A DNA stretch of 64,000 bases, taken from positions 1,488,001 to 1,552,000 of the forward strand of contig NZ_CP135921.1 in the NCBI RefSeq assembly GCF_032397745.1, given 5' to 3'. Within the stretch, counting starts at the first letter, position 1, and each line of letters starts with the position of its first letter. The notes under the pieces are model-generated. The model saw only the letters and a list, made by a program, of their open reading frames with translations. It did not search any database and was not told where the DNA came from. Source of the DNA: Bradyrhizobium prioriisuperbiae (GTDB taxonomy: Bacteria; Pseudomonadota; Alphaproteobacteria; Rhizobiales; Xanthobacteraceae). Shown piece after piece: positions 36,691-45,613 of the stretch. The translations under genes were made by a program, and so were the position numbers.

Positions 36691-38313
36691 TCAGGCCGAC
36701 GCCTCCAGCGTCTTGTCTGCCTCCATGACGCTGAGAAAGCGGGCGGTCAGGGGATGGCGGGGGCTGGTCAACACCTCGTGCGCGGGGCCTTCCTCGATGA
36801 TGGCGCCGTCGCTGAGAAAGACGACACGATCCGCGACTTCGTCAGCGAAGCGCAGCTGGTGCGTCGAAATGATCATGGTCAGGCCATCCTCGACCGCCAG
36901 CCGCCGGATGACTTCCAGCACCTCGTTGACCAGTTCCGGATCGAGCGCCGAGGTCGGTTCATCGAGCAGGAGGACACTGGGATTCGGAGCGATCGCACGC
37001 GCGATCGCGACACGCTGCTGCTGGCCGCCGGACAGGTGTCGGGGCAGCGCATCGGCGCGATGACTCAGGCCGACGCGCTCCAGCAGGTCCCGTGCGCGCC
37101 GATCGGCGTCGATGCGCGAGACGCCATGCACCCATCGCAGCGGGCCAGCGATATTCTCCAGGGCCGTCAGGTGACTGAAGAGATTGAATTGCTGGAACAC
37201 CATGCCGACGCCGACGCTGGCGCGCTCATTGGCGATCTCGCGCGGCGACAGCGGCTGGCCATCTCCGCGGAATCCCATGCGGCGGCCGCCGACTTTGACA
37301 ATTCCCGCGTCCCACCCCTCGAGATGATTGATACATCGCAGCAGCGTGCTTTTGCCGGATCCGCTCGGACCCAGCAGCGCGACGACTTCACCGACGCGGA
37401 CTGTGAGGTCGAGGCCGGCGATGACCGCCTGACGTCCATAGGCTTTGCAGAGACCGCTGACATCAACAGCCACATCGTTGTGAGCAAGCGCGGCCGATCG
37501 TTTGGTTCGATCCGCCCGCGAGACTTTGGCGTCTCTCGGAGGCACGGCCTGCGGCACGTCGGCAAGCTGCGCGGCGGCGCCGGCAATCGGTCGTGCAATC
37601 GGCTCCGTCACCAATGGCGCACGATACCAGGGCAGTAACCGGGCGAGACGATTTTCCGGCGCTGGCCTGTCAAGATCGAGCTGCCGTTCCACAACCAGTT
37701 GAATGATGCTGACCCCGCCGGTGAGCCCCAGATAGATCAGTCCGGATGCAAAGAAGATAGAAAAGAAATCGAATGTCGACGATGCAAGTTGAGTGCTTCT
37801 CAGCGTCAACTCCTGGACGGAAATCACGCTCGCAAGCGACGAATTCTTCAAGGCACTGACGGTTTCATTGCCGAAAGCAGGGATCATCGTGCGAATAGCC
37901 TGGGGCGCGATGATGCGCCGCATCAGCAACGCCGGCGTCATGCCCAGCGCCTGGCCGGCGGACACCTGTCCGCGATCGATGCCAAGAACACCGGCGCGAA
38001 GCATTTCAGCAATGAAGGGTGCCTCATTGGCGGCCAGCGCAAGACCCGCGGCACCGATCGCGCTCAGCTTGATGCCGATATGCGGCAATGCGTCGTAAGC
38101 GAACACCATCTGCAGGATCAGCGGCGTGCCGCGGAAGATCACGGTATAGCCGCGGGCAAAAGCAGCCAGCACAGCAAACCGGCTGAGCTGCATCGCCGCA
38201 AGGATCAAACCCAGAATCAGCCCGCCGGCCAGACCGAGAGCGGTCACCGCAAGGGTGAACCAGATGCCCTCGATCAGATACGGCATGCTGAGATAGTGGA
38301 CGAACAGCGACAT
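36691..38313 (-). CDS. Polar amino-acid-type ABC transporter, permease fused to ATPase
   Basis: 540 residues combining two normally separate subunits. Residues 1-215 are a permease of the His/Glu/Gln family with about five hydrophobic segments and the EAA-type loop QVSAGQALGMTPALLMRRII. A proline/alanine-rich linker (about 215-278) follows. Residues 280-530 are the ATPase: Walker A LLGPSGSGKST (315-323), [15 protein letters not shown], Walker B LLLDEPTSALDPE and the switch histidine in IISTHQLRFADEV. One such chain could dimerise to form a whole importer core. It overlaps the binding-protein stop by one base (TAATG). Substrate is inferred to be an amide or amino-acid derivative from the downstream hydrolases. 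Confidence 0.93.
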   Translation of the reverse strand: MSLFVHYLSMPYLIEGIWFTLAVTALGLAGGLILGLILAAMQLSRFAVLAAFARGYTVIFRGTPLILQMVFAYDALPHIGIKLSAIGAAGLALAANEAPFIAEMLRAGVLGIDRGQVSAGQALGMTPALLMRRIIAPQAIRTMIPAFGNETVSALKNSSLASVISVQELTLRSTQLASSTFDFFSIFFASGLIYLGLTGGVSIIQLVVERQLDLDRPAPENRLARLLPWYRAPLVTEPIARPIAGAAAQLADVPQAVPPRDAKVSRADRTKRSAALAHNDVAVDVSGLCKAYGRQAVIAGLDLTVRVGEVVALLGPSGSGKSTLLRCINHLEGWDAGIVKVGGRRMGFRGDGQPLSPREIANERASVGVGMVFQQFNLFSHLTALENIAGPLRWVHGVSRIDADRRARDLLERVGLSHRADALPRHLSGGQQQRVAIARAIAPNPSVLLLDEPTSALDPELVNEVLEVIRRLAVEDGLTMIISTHQLRFADEVADRVVFLSDGAIIEEGPAHEVLTSPRHPLTARFLSVMEADKTLEASA

Positions 38314-39230
38314 TACTTGACCGAAAGAATGCGCGGCTCTTCAAAGTTGTTGACGTCGAGATTCCACTTCTTCAGCAGGTCCATGTGGCTTCCCGCCTTC
38401 TGAACTTCGATCAGGGCGGCCATCACCGCATCGCGGAACTCAGGCTTGTTCTTCGGCACGGCGATGCCGACCGAGTATGGGATGGTCACCGCCAGGGCCT
38501 TCTCCAGCTTGTCGGGATAGGCCTTCACCGCCTGATCGACGGTATTGACGTCATTGACATACGTGTCGGCGCGACCGGCGAGGATGGCCTGAATGCAGTT
38601 GGCGTTGTTGTCATAGAGCTGGATGGTCGGCTCGGGTTTTCCGGCGGCCTTGCACTGGGAAGCAAGCGCCTGAATCAGCGGAACCTCGACATAGCCGGTG
38701 TTCTCGGCCGCGGCGGCGCCGCACATCGACAGATTGATGCCGTCGATTTTCTTCGGGTTGCCCTTGGCAACCAGAACGCCGTCGAACACCTTGGAGTAGG
38801 TGATGAAGTCGGCCGCCTTCGCCCGTTCCTCCGTCGCGTAGATGTCGGAGATCACGATATCCGCCTGTCCGCTCGCCAGAGTCGTCAGCAGGGCCGCGAA
38901 CGTCACCGCCTTGTAGGTCAGCTTGAAGCCGAGGCACTCGCCGATCTGTTCGCCGAGATCGATGTCGAAGCCGATGTATTTGCTCGGATCCTTCGGATCG
39001 ATCGACTCATAGCCCGGCGTATGCGGGTTGATCGCATTGACCAGCGTCTTGCCCTTCAGAGACGGATATTTCGCCTGCAGCGCGGCGCACCCTGCCGGCG
39101 ACGCCGCCTGGGCTTGCCCCGACACGCACAGTGCGATCAGGCACGCGCCGGCGAGAGCAAGAGTGCGCCAGCGCCCGGCAGACGTGCCGATCTGGAAACG
39201 CCGCGTGTCCTCGAAAAGACCTTTCAGCAT
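38313..39230 (-). CDS. Periplasmic binding protein, family 3 (amide/amino-acid importer)
   Basis: 305 residues with an N-terminal signal region (TLALAGACLIALCVSGQAQA, about 24-43) after a longer than usual charged leader. The mature part has family-3 solute-binding features: YIGFDIDLGEQIGECLGFKL, ASGQADIVISDIYATEERAK and VDQAVKAYPDKLEKALAVTI. Two cysteines near the start of the mature chain and more in the second lobe (MCGAAA, QCKAAG, NCIQAI) are unusual. GAGGAG lies about eight bases before the ATG. First gene of the small-amide locus. Confidence 0.9.
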   Translation of the reverse strand: MLKGLFEDTRRFQIGTSAGRWRTLALAGACLIALCVSGQAQAASPAGCAALQAKYPSLKGKTLVNAINPHTPGYESIDPKDPSKYIGFDIDLGEQIGECLGFKLTYKAVTFAALLTTLASGQADIVISDIYATEERAKAADFITYSKVFDGVLVAKGNPKKIDGINLSMCGAAAAENTGYVEVPLIQALASQCKAAGKPEPTIQLYDNNANCIQAILAGRADTYVNDVNTVDQAVKAYPDKLEKALAVTIPYSVGIAVPKNKPEFRDAVMAALIEVQKAGSHMDLLKKWNLDVNNFEEPRILSVK

Positions 39231-39566
39231 CCGATAAACTCCTCTGTTGCCGGCGAGCGGGTGCGCTCACCATGGCTGACCCGAATGCAGAGGAGTTTAG
39301 AAGCGGCGGCCCGCAAAAGACTTGTCTCGGGACGTACAAACACTTGCCGCCATCAGCGTCAATTTTTGTGCAGCGACTGGGCAGTTTTTGAGCGCTGGCC
39401 CGTTCAGGGATCGGCAGACCTGCGGAGACGTGAACCGGACGGAGTTGACCGGCAGTCCTCGCAAACGCACGGCGCAGGCGTTGCCTTACACCAGGGTCTC
39501 GTTCCAGCGGCTCAATCTGTTGAGCGCCGTCGAACGCGACGGCGCTTCTCGACAGCTCAGCGAAAT
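39231..39566. other. Intergenic region between amide locus and ppk2
   Basis: About 336 bases upstream of the binding-protein gene and downstream of ppk2. It must contain the promoter of the amide locus, but I see no clear operator. The ppk2-proximal end carries a stem-loop (39523-39546). Short open frames here do not resemble proteins. Confidence 0.5.
39523..39546 (-). terminator. Stem-loop downstream of ppk2
   Basis: AGCGCCGTC (39523-39531) pairs with GACGGCGCT (39538-39546) around a six-base loop, 20 bases past the ppk2 stop. It lacks a T-run on the minus-strand side, so it is a weak terminator candidate at best. Confidence 0.4.
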
Positions 39567-40493
39567 TCAGTAACGTTCCGGCACGTACAGCTCGGCCGGG
39601 ACCGGGCCACGGTGATAGTCCGGGTTGCGCACCCGGGCCGGCAGGATCACCGGATCATGCGTGACGTCCTGATAAGGGATCTGCTCCAGCAGATGCGCGA
39701 TGCAATTCAGCCGCGCCTTCTTCTTGTCGACGGCCTGCACCACATGCCAGGGCGCCTCCGGGATATGGGTGTGCTCCAGCATGGCTTCCTTGGCCTTGGT
39801 GTACTGCTCCCAGCGGCTGCGCGCCTCGACATCCATCGGGCTGAGTTTCCACTGCTTCAGCGGATCGTGGATGCGCATGGTGAAGCGCAGATGTTGTTCC
39901 TCATCGGTGATCGAGAACCAGTATTTGATCAGAATGATGCCGGAGCGCACCAGCATGCGTTCGAATTCCGGCACCGAGCGGAAGAACTCCTCGACATCGG
40001 CCTCGTTGCAAAACCCCATCACCCGCTCGACGCCGGCGCGGTTGTACCAGCTACGGTCGAACAGCACGATTTCGCCGCCGGCCGGCAGATGCGAGACGTA
40101 GCGCTGGAAATACCATTGGGTGCGCTCGCGCTCATTCGGCGCCGGCAGCGCAGCGACGCGGCAGACCCGCGGATTGAGCCGCTGGGTAATGCGCTTGATC
40201 ACACCGCCCTTGCCGGCGGAATCACGCCCTTCGAAGATCACCACGACCTTGAGCTTCTGGCTCTGCACCCAGCTCTGCAGCTTGACCAGTTCGCCCTGCA
40301 GGCGGAACAATTCCTTGAAATAGACGCGACGCTCGACGGTCTCCGTCGGCGAATGCCCCTCCAGCTCGTTGGTCAGCGCATCGAGGCGATCGTCGTCGAT
40401 TTCGAGCTCCAGCTCCTCGTCGAAGGAATCCAGCATCTCGGCATGAATACGATCGTGCAGGGATTGCGCGCCATTGAGGGGCTTTTCGGTCAT
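39567..40493 (-). CDS. ppk2: Polyphosphate kinase 2
   Basis: PPK2-family kinase transferring phosphate between polyphosphate and nucleotides. Walker A is FEGRDSAGKGG (about residues 87-97), the Walker B-like motif is VLFDRSWYNRAGVERVMGFC, and the lid module contains KYWFSITDEEQHLRFTMRIH with DPLKQWKLSPMD. A single domain of 308 residues with a roughly 55-residue acidic N-terminal extension fits class I PPK2 (nucleoside diphosphate to triphosphate), though class cannot be proven by eye. Monocistronic; divergent from the LysR gene at 40689. No Pho box was noticed upstream. Confidence 0.93.
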   Translation of the reverse strand: MTEKPLNGAQSLHDRIHAEMLDSFDEELELEIDDDRLDALTNELEGHSPTETVERRVYFKELFRLQGELVKLQSWVQSQKLKVVVIFEGRDSAGKGGVIKRITQRLNPRVCRVAALPAPNERERTQWYFQRYVSHLPAGGEIVLFDRSWYNRAGVERVMGFCNEADVEEFFRSVPEFERMLVRSGIILIKYWFSITDEEQHLRFTMRIHDPLKQWKLSPMDVEARSRWEQYTKAKEAMLEHTHIPEAPWHVVQAVDKKKARLNCIAHLLEQIPYQDVTHDPVILPARVRNPDYHRGPVPAELYVPERY

Positions 40494-40688
40494 GGAGGTC
40501 TCCGCGCGGGCAAGGGTATGGGCTTGCTCCGTTTATGTGCCAAACCCGATGTCAGTGGTGTGACGGCGGCTCGGAGACCGGGACACCCCCGGGCGGCGCC
40601 GCGCCATACCTTCCTGCGCGCCAGCTTGCCGCCAGGCGGATGAATACCTATGGTTTGCTATCCAGCATTCCCTGAGACGGAAGAATAA

Positions 40689-41657
40689 ATGGACCGCATC
40701 GACGCCATGAAGGTTTTTGTGTCGGCGGTCGACGAGGGCAGCCTCGCCGGTGCCGGCCGACGCCTGGGCCGGTCGCCGGCTGCGGTGAGCCGGGCGATCG
40801 CCTTCCTTGAAGCCCATGTCGGCACCGAGCTGCTGCATCGCACGACCCGGTCGCTGAAGCTGAGCGAGGCGGGCGAGCGTTATGCCACGGCGTGCCGCCG
40901 CGTGCTGGTCGATCTCGAGGAGGCCGACATTGCCGCGGCCGGCGAGCGCTCGGCGCCGCGCGGCACGCTGACACTCACCGCGCCCATCATCACGGGTGAG
41001 GACGTGCTAAGGCCGGTGCTCGACGCCTTCATGAACAAATTCCCGGCGGTGTCCGTCCGGCTCTATTTGCTCGATCGACAGGTGAACCTGATCGACGAAG
41101 GCATCGACGTCGCGCTGCGGATCGCGCATCTGGCAGATTCGAATTTCGTCGCCACCCGCCTGGGCGACGTTCGCCGCGTGGTCGCGGCGGCGCCGGCGTA
41201 TCTGGAGCGGCACCCGATCATCACCACGCCGGCTGATCTGGCGAAACACCAGATCATCGCGATGACGCATTTTGGGCTGGAGTCCTGGAGCTTTCCGCCG
41301 GCTGATGGCTCCGCCGTGCCGCGCACCGTGCAGTTCGCGCCGCGGATGATCGTCAACACGGTGCGCGCAGCGGTTGCCTCCGCCGTGGAAGGCCACGGGA
41401 TCGCCCGACTGTTTTCCTATCATATAGCCGACGAGATCCGGGACGGACGGCTGCAGATCCTGCTCGACAAGGATGAGCCGTCACCGCTGCCCGTTCACCT
41501 GCTCGCCCCGGAGGGACGTTTCTCGGTGCCCAAGGTGCGGGCCTTCATCAACTTCGCCGTGCCGCGCCTGAAGAGCTATTTCACCCGGCTGTCGCGCGAA
41601 GCCAGCCGGAATGCCGCCGCCATTCGTTCGCCAAGCGGAAGAGTGTCTGCCGAATAG
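40689..41657 (+). CDS. LysR-family transcriptional regulator
   Basis: 322 residues. N-terminal helix-turn-helix (about 1-62): MKVFVSAVDEGSLAGAGRRL then SPAAVSRAIAFLEAHVGTEL. The effector domain (about 92-295) follows with GTLTLTAPIITGEDVLRPVL and ARLFSYHIADEIRDGRLQIL, of the CrgA/DsdC-like subgroup. It precedes the SDR, tautomerase and MFS genes on the same strand by about 100 bases and probably regulates them; the inducer is unknown. Confidence 0.92.
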   Translation: MDRIDAMKVFVSAVDEGSLAGAGRRLGRSPAAVSRAIAFLEAHVGTELLHRTTRSLKLSEAGERYATACRRVLVDLEEADIAAAGERSAPRGTLTLTAPIITGEDVLRPVLDAFMNKFPAVSVRLYLLDRQVNLIDEGIDVALRIAHLADSNFVATRLGDVRRVVAAAPAYLERHPIITTPADLAKHQIIAMTHFGLESWSFPPADGSAVPRTVQFAPRMIVNTVRAAVASAVEGHGIARLFSYHIADEIRDGRLQILLDKDEPSPLPVHLLAPEGRFSVPKVRAFINFAVPRLKSYFTRLSREASRNAAAIRSPSGRVSAE

Positions 41658-41759
41658 CGGGCATTCGCACCACAAACCGATACGCCTAGCTTGATCCTCA
41701 CAGGCCGAAACGGCCCGGCGGCAACCAGGTTGCCGCTCACGAAGATCACGGAGGCTATC

Positions 41760-42470
41760 ATGGGTGCAGAGCAAAAAGTCGTCATCATCACCGGCGCATC
41801 GCAAGGCATTGGCGCGGATCTGGTGAAGGGATATCGCGACCGAAATTATCGGGTGGTCGCCAACTCCCGCGCGATCAAGCCGTCGTCGGACCCGGACATT
41901 CTGGCGGTCCCCGGCGACATCGCCGATCCGAAAACGGCCGAGCGTATCGTGTCGCAGGCTCTTGAGCATTTCGGCCGCATCGACACGCTGGTCAACAATG
42001 CAGGCATCTTCATCGCCAAGCCGCTGGTCGACTACAGCGACGAAGATTACGCGGCGATTGTCGGGATCAACCTTAACGGCTTTTTCCAGATCACCCGGCG
42101 CGCGGCCCGCGAAATGCTGAAGCAGGGATCGGGACACATCGTGCAGATCACGACCACCCTGGCCGAGCAGGCCAACAGCAACGTGCCCTCGGTGCTCGCG
42201 TCGCTGACCAAGGGCGGGCTGAACGCGGCGACCAAGTCGCTGGCGATCGAGTACGCAAAGAAAGGCATCCGGGTCAACGCCGTATCCCCGGGGGTGATCA
42301 AGACACCGATGCATGCGCCGGCCACGCACGAGTTCCTTGCGAACCTGCACCCGGTCGGGCGGATGGGCGAAGCCAAGGACATCGTCGACGCGGTGCTGTT
42401 CCTGGAGGGTGCGTGCTTTGTCACCGGCGAGATCCTGCATGTCGACGGCGGCCAGAGCGCCGGCCACTGA
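41760..42470 (+). CDS. SDR-family protein lacking the catalytic tyrosine
   Basis: 236 residues from ATG 41760, preceded by GGAGG. The nucleotide motif TGASQGIG and LVNNAGIF are intact, and the C-terminus ends ILHVDGGQSAGH. At the active site the usual Y-x-x-x-K reads A-x-x-x-K (residues 147-151, in VLASLTKGGLN), and the normal catalytic serine region is QITTTLAEQ. The lysine remains. It therefore may be an unconventional reductase, a dehydratase or isomerase-like enzyme, or a binding protein. Co-directional with a tautomerase and an exporter. Confidence 0.88.
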   Translation: MGAEQKVVIITGASQGIGADLVKGYRDRNYRVVANSRAIKPSSDPDILAVPGDIADPKTAERIVSQALEHFGRIDTLVNNAGIFIAKPLVDYSDEDYAAIVGINLNGFFQITRRAAREMLKQGSGHIVQITTTLAEQANSNVPSVLASLTKGGLNAATKSLAIEYAKKGIRVNAVSPGVIKTPMHAPATHEFLANLHPVGRMGEAKDIVDAVLFLEGACFVTGEILHVDGGQSAGH

Positions 42471-42499
42471 GCACCCCTCAAAATTCAGGAACAACGATC

Positions 42500-42748
42500 A
42501 TGCCCATCGTCACCATCCAGATCACCCGTGAAGGCACCACGCCCGGCAAGGCGGCGGCAACGCCGGAGGAAAAGGCGGCCCTGATCAAGGGCGTCAGTGA
42601 ACTCCTGCGAGATGTGCTGAAGAAACCGCTGGAGTCGACTTTCGTCGTCATCGATGAGGTCGACACCGACAACTGGGGATGGGGCGGCGAGCCCGTCCTC
42701 GATTATCGCAAAAAACTCGCACAACAGCGCGCAGCCTCCGGGCGCTAA
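42500..42748 (+). CDS. 4-oxalocrotonate tautomerase family protein
   Basis: 82 residues; after Met removal the catalytic N-terminal proline is present (MPIVTIQITREG). The family helix TPEEKAALIKGVSELLRDVL and the DEVDTDNWGWGGEPV segment follow. Length is slightly above the 62-residue classical form and matches the longer tautomerase_2-like members. It starts 29 bases after the SDR stop with AGGA nine bases upstream, so it is in the same operon. Substrate unknown. Confidence 0.9.
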   Translation: MPIVTIQITREGTTPGKAAATPEEKAALIKGVSELLRDVLKKPLESTFVVIDEVDTDNWGWGGEPVLDYRKKLAQQRAASGR

Positions 42749-42862
42749 TTCGTCGGATTGGTGGCGTGCGGCGAGCAAAGCCCGCACGCCCCGCCATCGT
42801 TGCAAACGATGGCCGTCATCAGAACTCTTCATTTTCCACGCGGCGTCGCGAGGTCTAACCCC

Positions 42863-44116
42863 GTGTCCATGTCCAGCACCAATGTCAGTCATCATCATTC
42901 GGCAGCCCACCATCACAAGGAGGGCGGCTCTGCATGGCTCTTCGCCGTGGCGGGCCTGTGTGCGTCGCTTGTCGGGCTGGGCCTCGCGCGCTTCGCCTAC
43001 ACACCACTGATCCCCGCCTTGATCGCAGCCAGATGGTTCAGCCCCGCGGACGTGGTTTATCTCGGCGCCGCCAATCTGGCCGGCTATCTCGCCGGCGCGC
43101 TGCTGGCCCGCGAGCTCGGCGCTCGCGCCGGCGCAGTGCGCACGCTGCGCACAATGATGGTGCTGGCATCGCTGTCCGCTCTCGCCTCGTCCGTGCCGCT
43201 GTCGTTTCTGTGGTTCTTTGCCTGGAGATTCCTGTCCGGGCTGTCGGGCGGCGTGATCATGGTGCTGGCCGCATCGACCATCCTGCCGCACACCGCACCG
43301 GGCAAGCGCGGCCTCGTCGGCGGCGTCATCTTTGCAGGCGTCGGCCTTGGCATCGCGGCATCGGGCACGCTGGTTCCGCTGCTGCTGCAACAGGGACTCA
43401 AGCAGGCCTGGTACGGCCTTGCGCTGTTGTCCGCGGTGCTGACGCTCATCAGCTGGAAGGCATGGCCGACAGAAGCGACCACCACCGACAGCACGCAAAT
43501 TGATCAAACGCCGTCACACGGCGGCCACGCGGGCGTGATCCGGGCACTGTGCGCGGAGTACGGCCTCAACGCCCTGGCGCTGGTGCCGCATATGGTTTTC
43601 CTGGTCGACTTCGTAGCACGCGGTCTCGGCCAGGGCATCACCGCAGGATCACACTACTGGGTGCTGTACGGCATCGGCGCGATCGTCGGGCCGCTGCTGG
43701 CCGGACATCTCGCCGACCGTTCGGGCTTCGGCCCGGCGCTGCGTGTCGCCTTCCTGATCGAGGCGATCGCCATCGTGCTACCCGCTATCAGTACTTCGCC
43801 AACAATCATGATCGTTTCGAGCCTGATCGTCGGCGGCTTCACACCCGGCATCGTGCCGCTGGTACTCGGCCGCATTCACGAACTGGTGCCTCACAGCAGC
43901 ACGGGCCAGCGCGCCGCCTGGGCGCAGGCGACAACGACGTTCGCGCTGTTTCAGGCGGCAGGTGCCTATGGACTGTCGTTTCTGTTCGCGCGTACCGGCG
44001 GGGACTACGCCATCCTGTTTGTGATTGGAGCCGGCGCGGTGGCCGCCGCACTCGCGATCGACCTCGTCACGGCATTGACGATCGGACGTCAACGCAAGCC
44101 CGCGCGGCCGCACTGA
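42863..44116 (+). CDS. MFS transporter, YbfB/YjiJ family
   Basis: About 417 residues with some twelve hydrophobic segments; starts with a histidine-rich segment (SHHHSAAHHH) before the first helix. Diagnostic parts are GLCASLVGLGLARFAYTPLI, the loop ARELGARAGAVRTLR and RFLSGLSGGVIMVLAA. GTG 42863 has AGG nine bases upstream and is preferred to ATG 42869, which is fifteen bases away. It is the last gene of the LysR-SDR-tautomerase set and probably exports or imports the pathway compound. The histidine cluster may bind metal; speculation. It converges on livF with seven bases between. Confidence 0.88.
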   Translation: MSMSSTNVSHHHSAAHHHKEGGSAWLFAVAGLCASLVGLGLARFAYTPLIPALIAARWFSPADVVYLGAANLAGYLAGALLARELGARAGAVRTLRTMMVLASLSALASSVPLSFLWFFAWRFLSGLSGGVIMVLAASTILPHTAPGKRGLVGGVIFAGVGLGIAASGTLVPLLLQQGLKQAWYGLALLSAVLTLISWKAWPTEATTTDSTQIDQTPSHGGHAGVIRALCAEYGLNALALVPHMVFLVDFVARGLGQGITAGSHYWVLYGIGAIVGPLLAGHLADRSGFGPALRVAFLIEAIAIVLPAISTSPTIMIVSSLIVGGFTPGIVPLVLGRIHELVPHSSTGQRAAWAQATTTFALFQAAGAYGLSFLFARTGGDYAILFVIGAGAVAAALAIDLVTALTIGRQRKPARPH

Positions 44117-44123
44117 CGTCCCC

Positions 44124-44834
44124 TCACACCCCGAGATGCCGCTCCAGCAATCCAGTCTGCGCGGACAATTCGGCAGGGGCGCCGTTAAACACCACGGCGC
44201 CCTTCGACAGCAGCACGGCGCGGTCGGCGATTTTCGACAGGCTCTTGAAATCCTTGTCGACCACGATGGTGGCGATGCCCTCGTCACGGATCACGCCGAG
44301 CGTGCGCCAGATGTCGCGCGCCACCAGCGGCGCCAGGCCCTCGGTGGCTTCATCGATCAGGATCAGATCGGGATTGGTCATCAGCGCGCGGCCGATGGTC
44401 AGCATCTGCTGTTCACCACCGGAGAGCTGATGGCCGCCATTGCCGCGCCGCTCGGCCAGGCGCGGGAACAGCTCGAAGATGCGCGGCAATGTCCAGCGCG
44501 AGCGGCCGTCCGAGGCCGGGCGCGCGGCCATCACCAGATTCTCCACCACCGACAGCGAGCCGAACACGCCGCGGCCTTCCGGCACCAGCGCCACACCGGC
44601 GCGCGCGATGCGCTCGGGCACCAGGCCCGCGATGTCGTGTCCGGCGAAGGTGACGCGCCCGCGGCAATCGGTCACCAGGCCCATCAGCGAGCGCAGCAGC
44701 GTGGTCTTGCCCATGCCGTTGCGGCCAAGCAGCGCCACTTGCTCACCGCGACCGAGCGCGAGATCGATGCCGTGCAACACCTGGCTTGCGCCATAAAACG
44801 CCTCCAGCCGCTCGACCGCCAGCAGGGCCGTCAT
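44124..44834 (-). CDS. livF: Branched-chain-type ABC transporter ATP-binding protein LivF
   Basis: 236-residue ATPase of the HAAT importer family. Walker A LLGRNGMGKTTLLRSLMGL, signature LSGGEQQMLTIGRALMTNPD, Walker B LILIDEATEGLAP and switch region IATIVVDKDFKSL. The lone histidine of the switch is replaced by Asp (VVDKDF), as in many LivF proteins. Starts inside the livG stop (ATGA overlap). Last gene of livKHMGF; in this genus such importers often carry aromatic acids as well as amino acids. Confidence 0.93.
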   Translation of the reverse strand: MTALLAVERLEAFYGASQVLHGIDLALGRGEQVALLGRNGMGKTTLLRSLMGLVTDCRGRVTFAGHDIAGLVPERIARAGVALVPEGRGVFGSLSVVENLVMAARPASDGRSRWTLPRIFELFPRLAERRGNGGHQLSGGEQQMLTIGRALMTNPDLILIDEATEGLAPLVARDIWRTLGVIRDEGIATIVVDKDFKSLSKIADRAVLLSKGAVVFNGAPAELSAQTGLLERHLGV

Positions 44835-45613
44835 GCGTCCTCTCCCTCGTGACCGAGATAGGCCGTGCGCACCGCCGGATGCATGCGGACCTCCTGCGGC
44901 AGGCCGGAGGCGATGACCCGGCCATCCGCCATCACAGTGAGGCGATCAGCGAGCTCGAACACTGCGTCCATGTCGTGTTCGACAATCAACACGGCGCGGC
45001 CGGCCTTCAGCGACGCGATCAGGTCAACGATGCGGCGCGCCTCCGACTGCCCCATGCCGGCGAGTGGCTCGTCCAGCAGGATGACGCTGGGATCGGTGGC
45101 CAGCACCATGGCGATCTCGAGCTGGCGCTGTTCGCCATGGCTGAGATGCCGCGCCGTGATCGGCGCACGCGATGCCAGATCGGTTTTCGCGAGCGCGTCA
45201 GCCACGCGCCGGTTGGCTTCGGGATCCGACATCGTGTTGCCGGTCATGCGCAGCGGCCTTTTGGCATGCGCCTGCGCGGCGAGGCGGACATTCTCATGCA
45301 CGGTGAAATCCGCAAAGATGGTGGTCTTCTGGTAGGAACGGCCGAGACCGGCGCGGGCGCGGCGGTCCGGCTTGAGCCGCACGATCTCGGTGTCGCCGAG
45401 CGCGATGGTGCCGGCACTGACCGTGAGGTCGCCCGACAGCAGGTTGATCAGCGTGGACTTGCCGGCGCCGTTGGGACCGATCACGGCGTGGATCTCGCCG
45501 ACATGGACGTCGATCGACACGTCGCTGACGGCTTTCAGCCCGCCGAAATGCTTTTGCAGGCCCTTGGCGCTGAGCGCAATCGCCGCCTGCGTTTCAGCGA
45601 GACCATCAGCCAT
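44831..45613 (-). CDS. livG: Branched-chain-type ABC transporter ATP-binding protein LivG
   Basis: 260-residue ATPase. Walker A IGPNGAGKSTLINLLSGDL, LARSYQ-type loop GLGRSYQKTTIFADFTVHEN, signature LSHGEQRQLEIAMVLATDPS, Walker B VILLDEPLAGMG and switch IVEHDMDAVFELADRL. The family-specific C-terminal IASGLPQEVRMHPAVRTAYL is present. Overlaps livM by eight bases and livF by four, so the transporter subunits are tightly coupled. Confidence 0.95.
   Translation of the reverse strand: MADGLAETQAAIALSAKGLQKHFGGLKAVSDVSIDVHVGEIHAVIGPNGAGKSTLINLLSGDLTVSAGTIALGDTEIVRLKPDRRARAGLGRSYQKTTIFADFTVHENVRLAAQAHAKRPLRMTGNTMSDPEANRRVADALAKTDLASRAPITARHLSHGEQRQLEIAMVLATDPSVILLDEPLAGMGQSEARRIVDLIASLKAGRAVLIVEHDMDAVFELADRLTVMADGRVIASGLPQEVRMHPAVRTAYLGHEGEDA

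Noticed and set aside
38385..40643. 752-residue open frame on the plus strand
   Set aside because: It crosses the binding-protein gene, an intergenic region and ppk2 on the opposite strand; composition is Arg/His/Gln-rich as in antisense frames.
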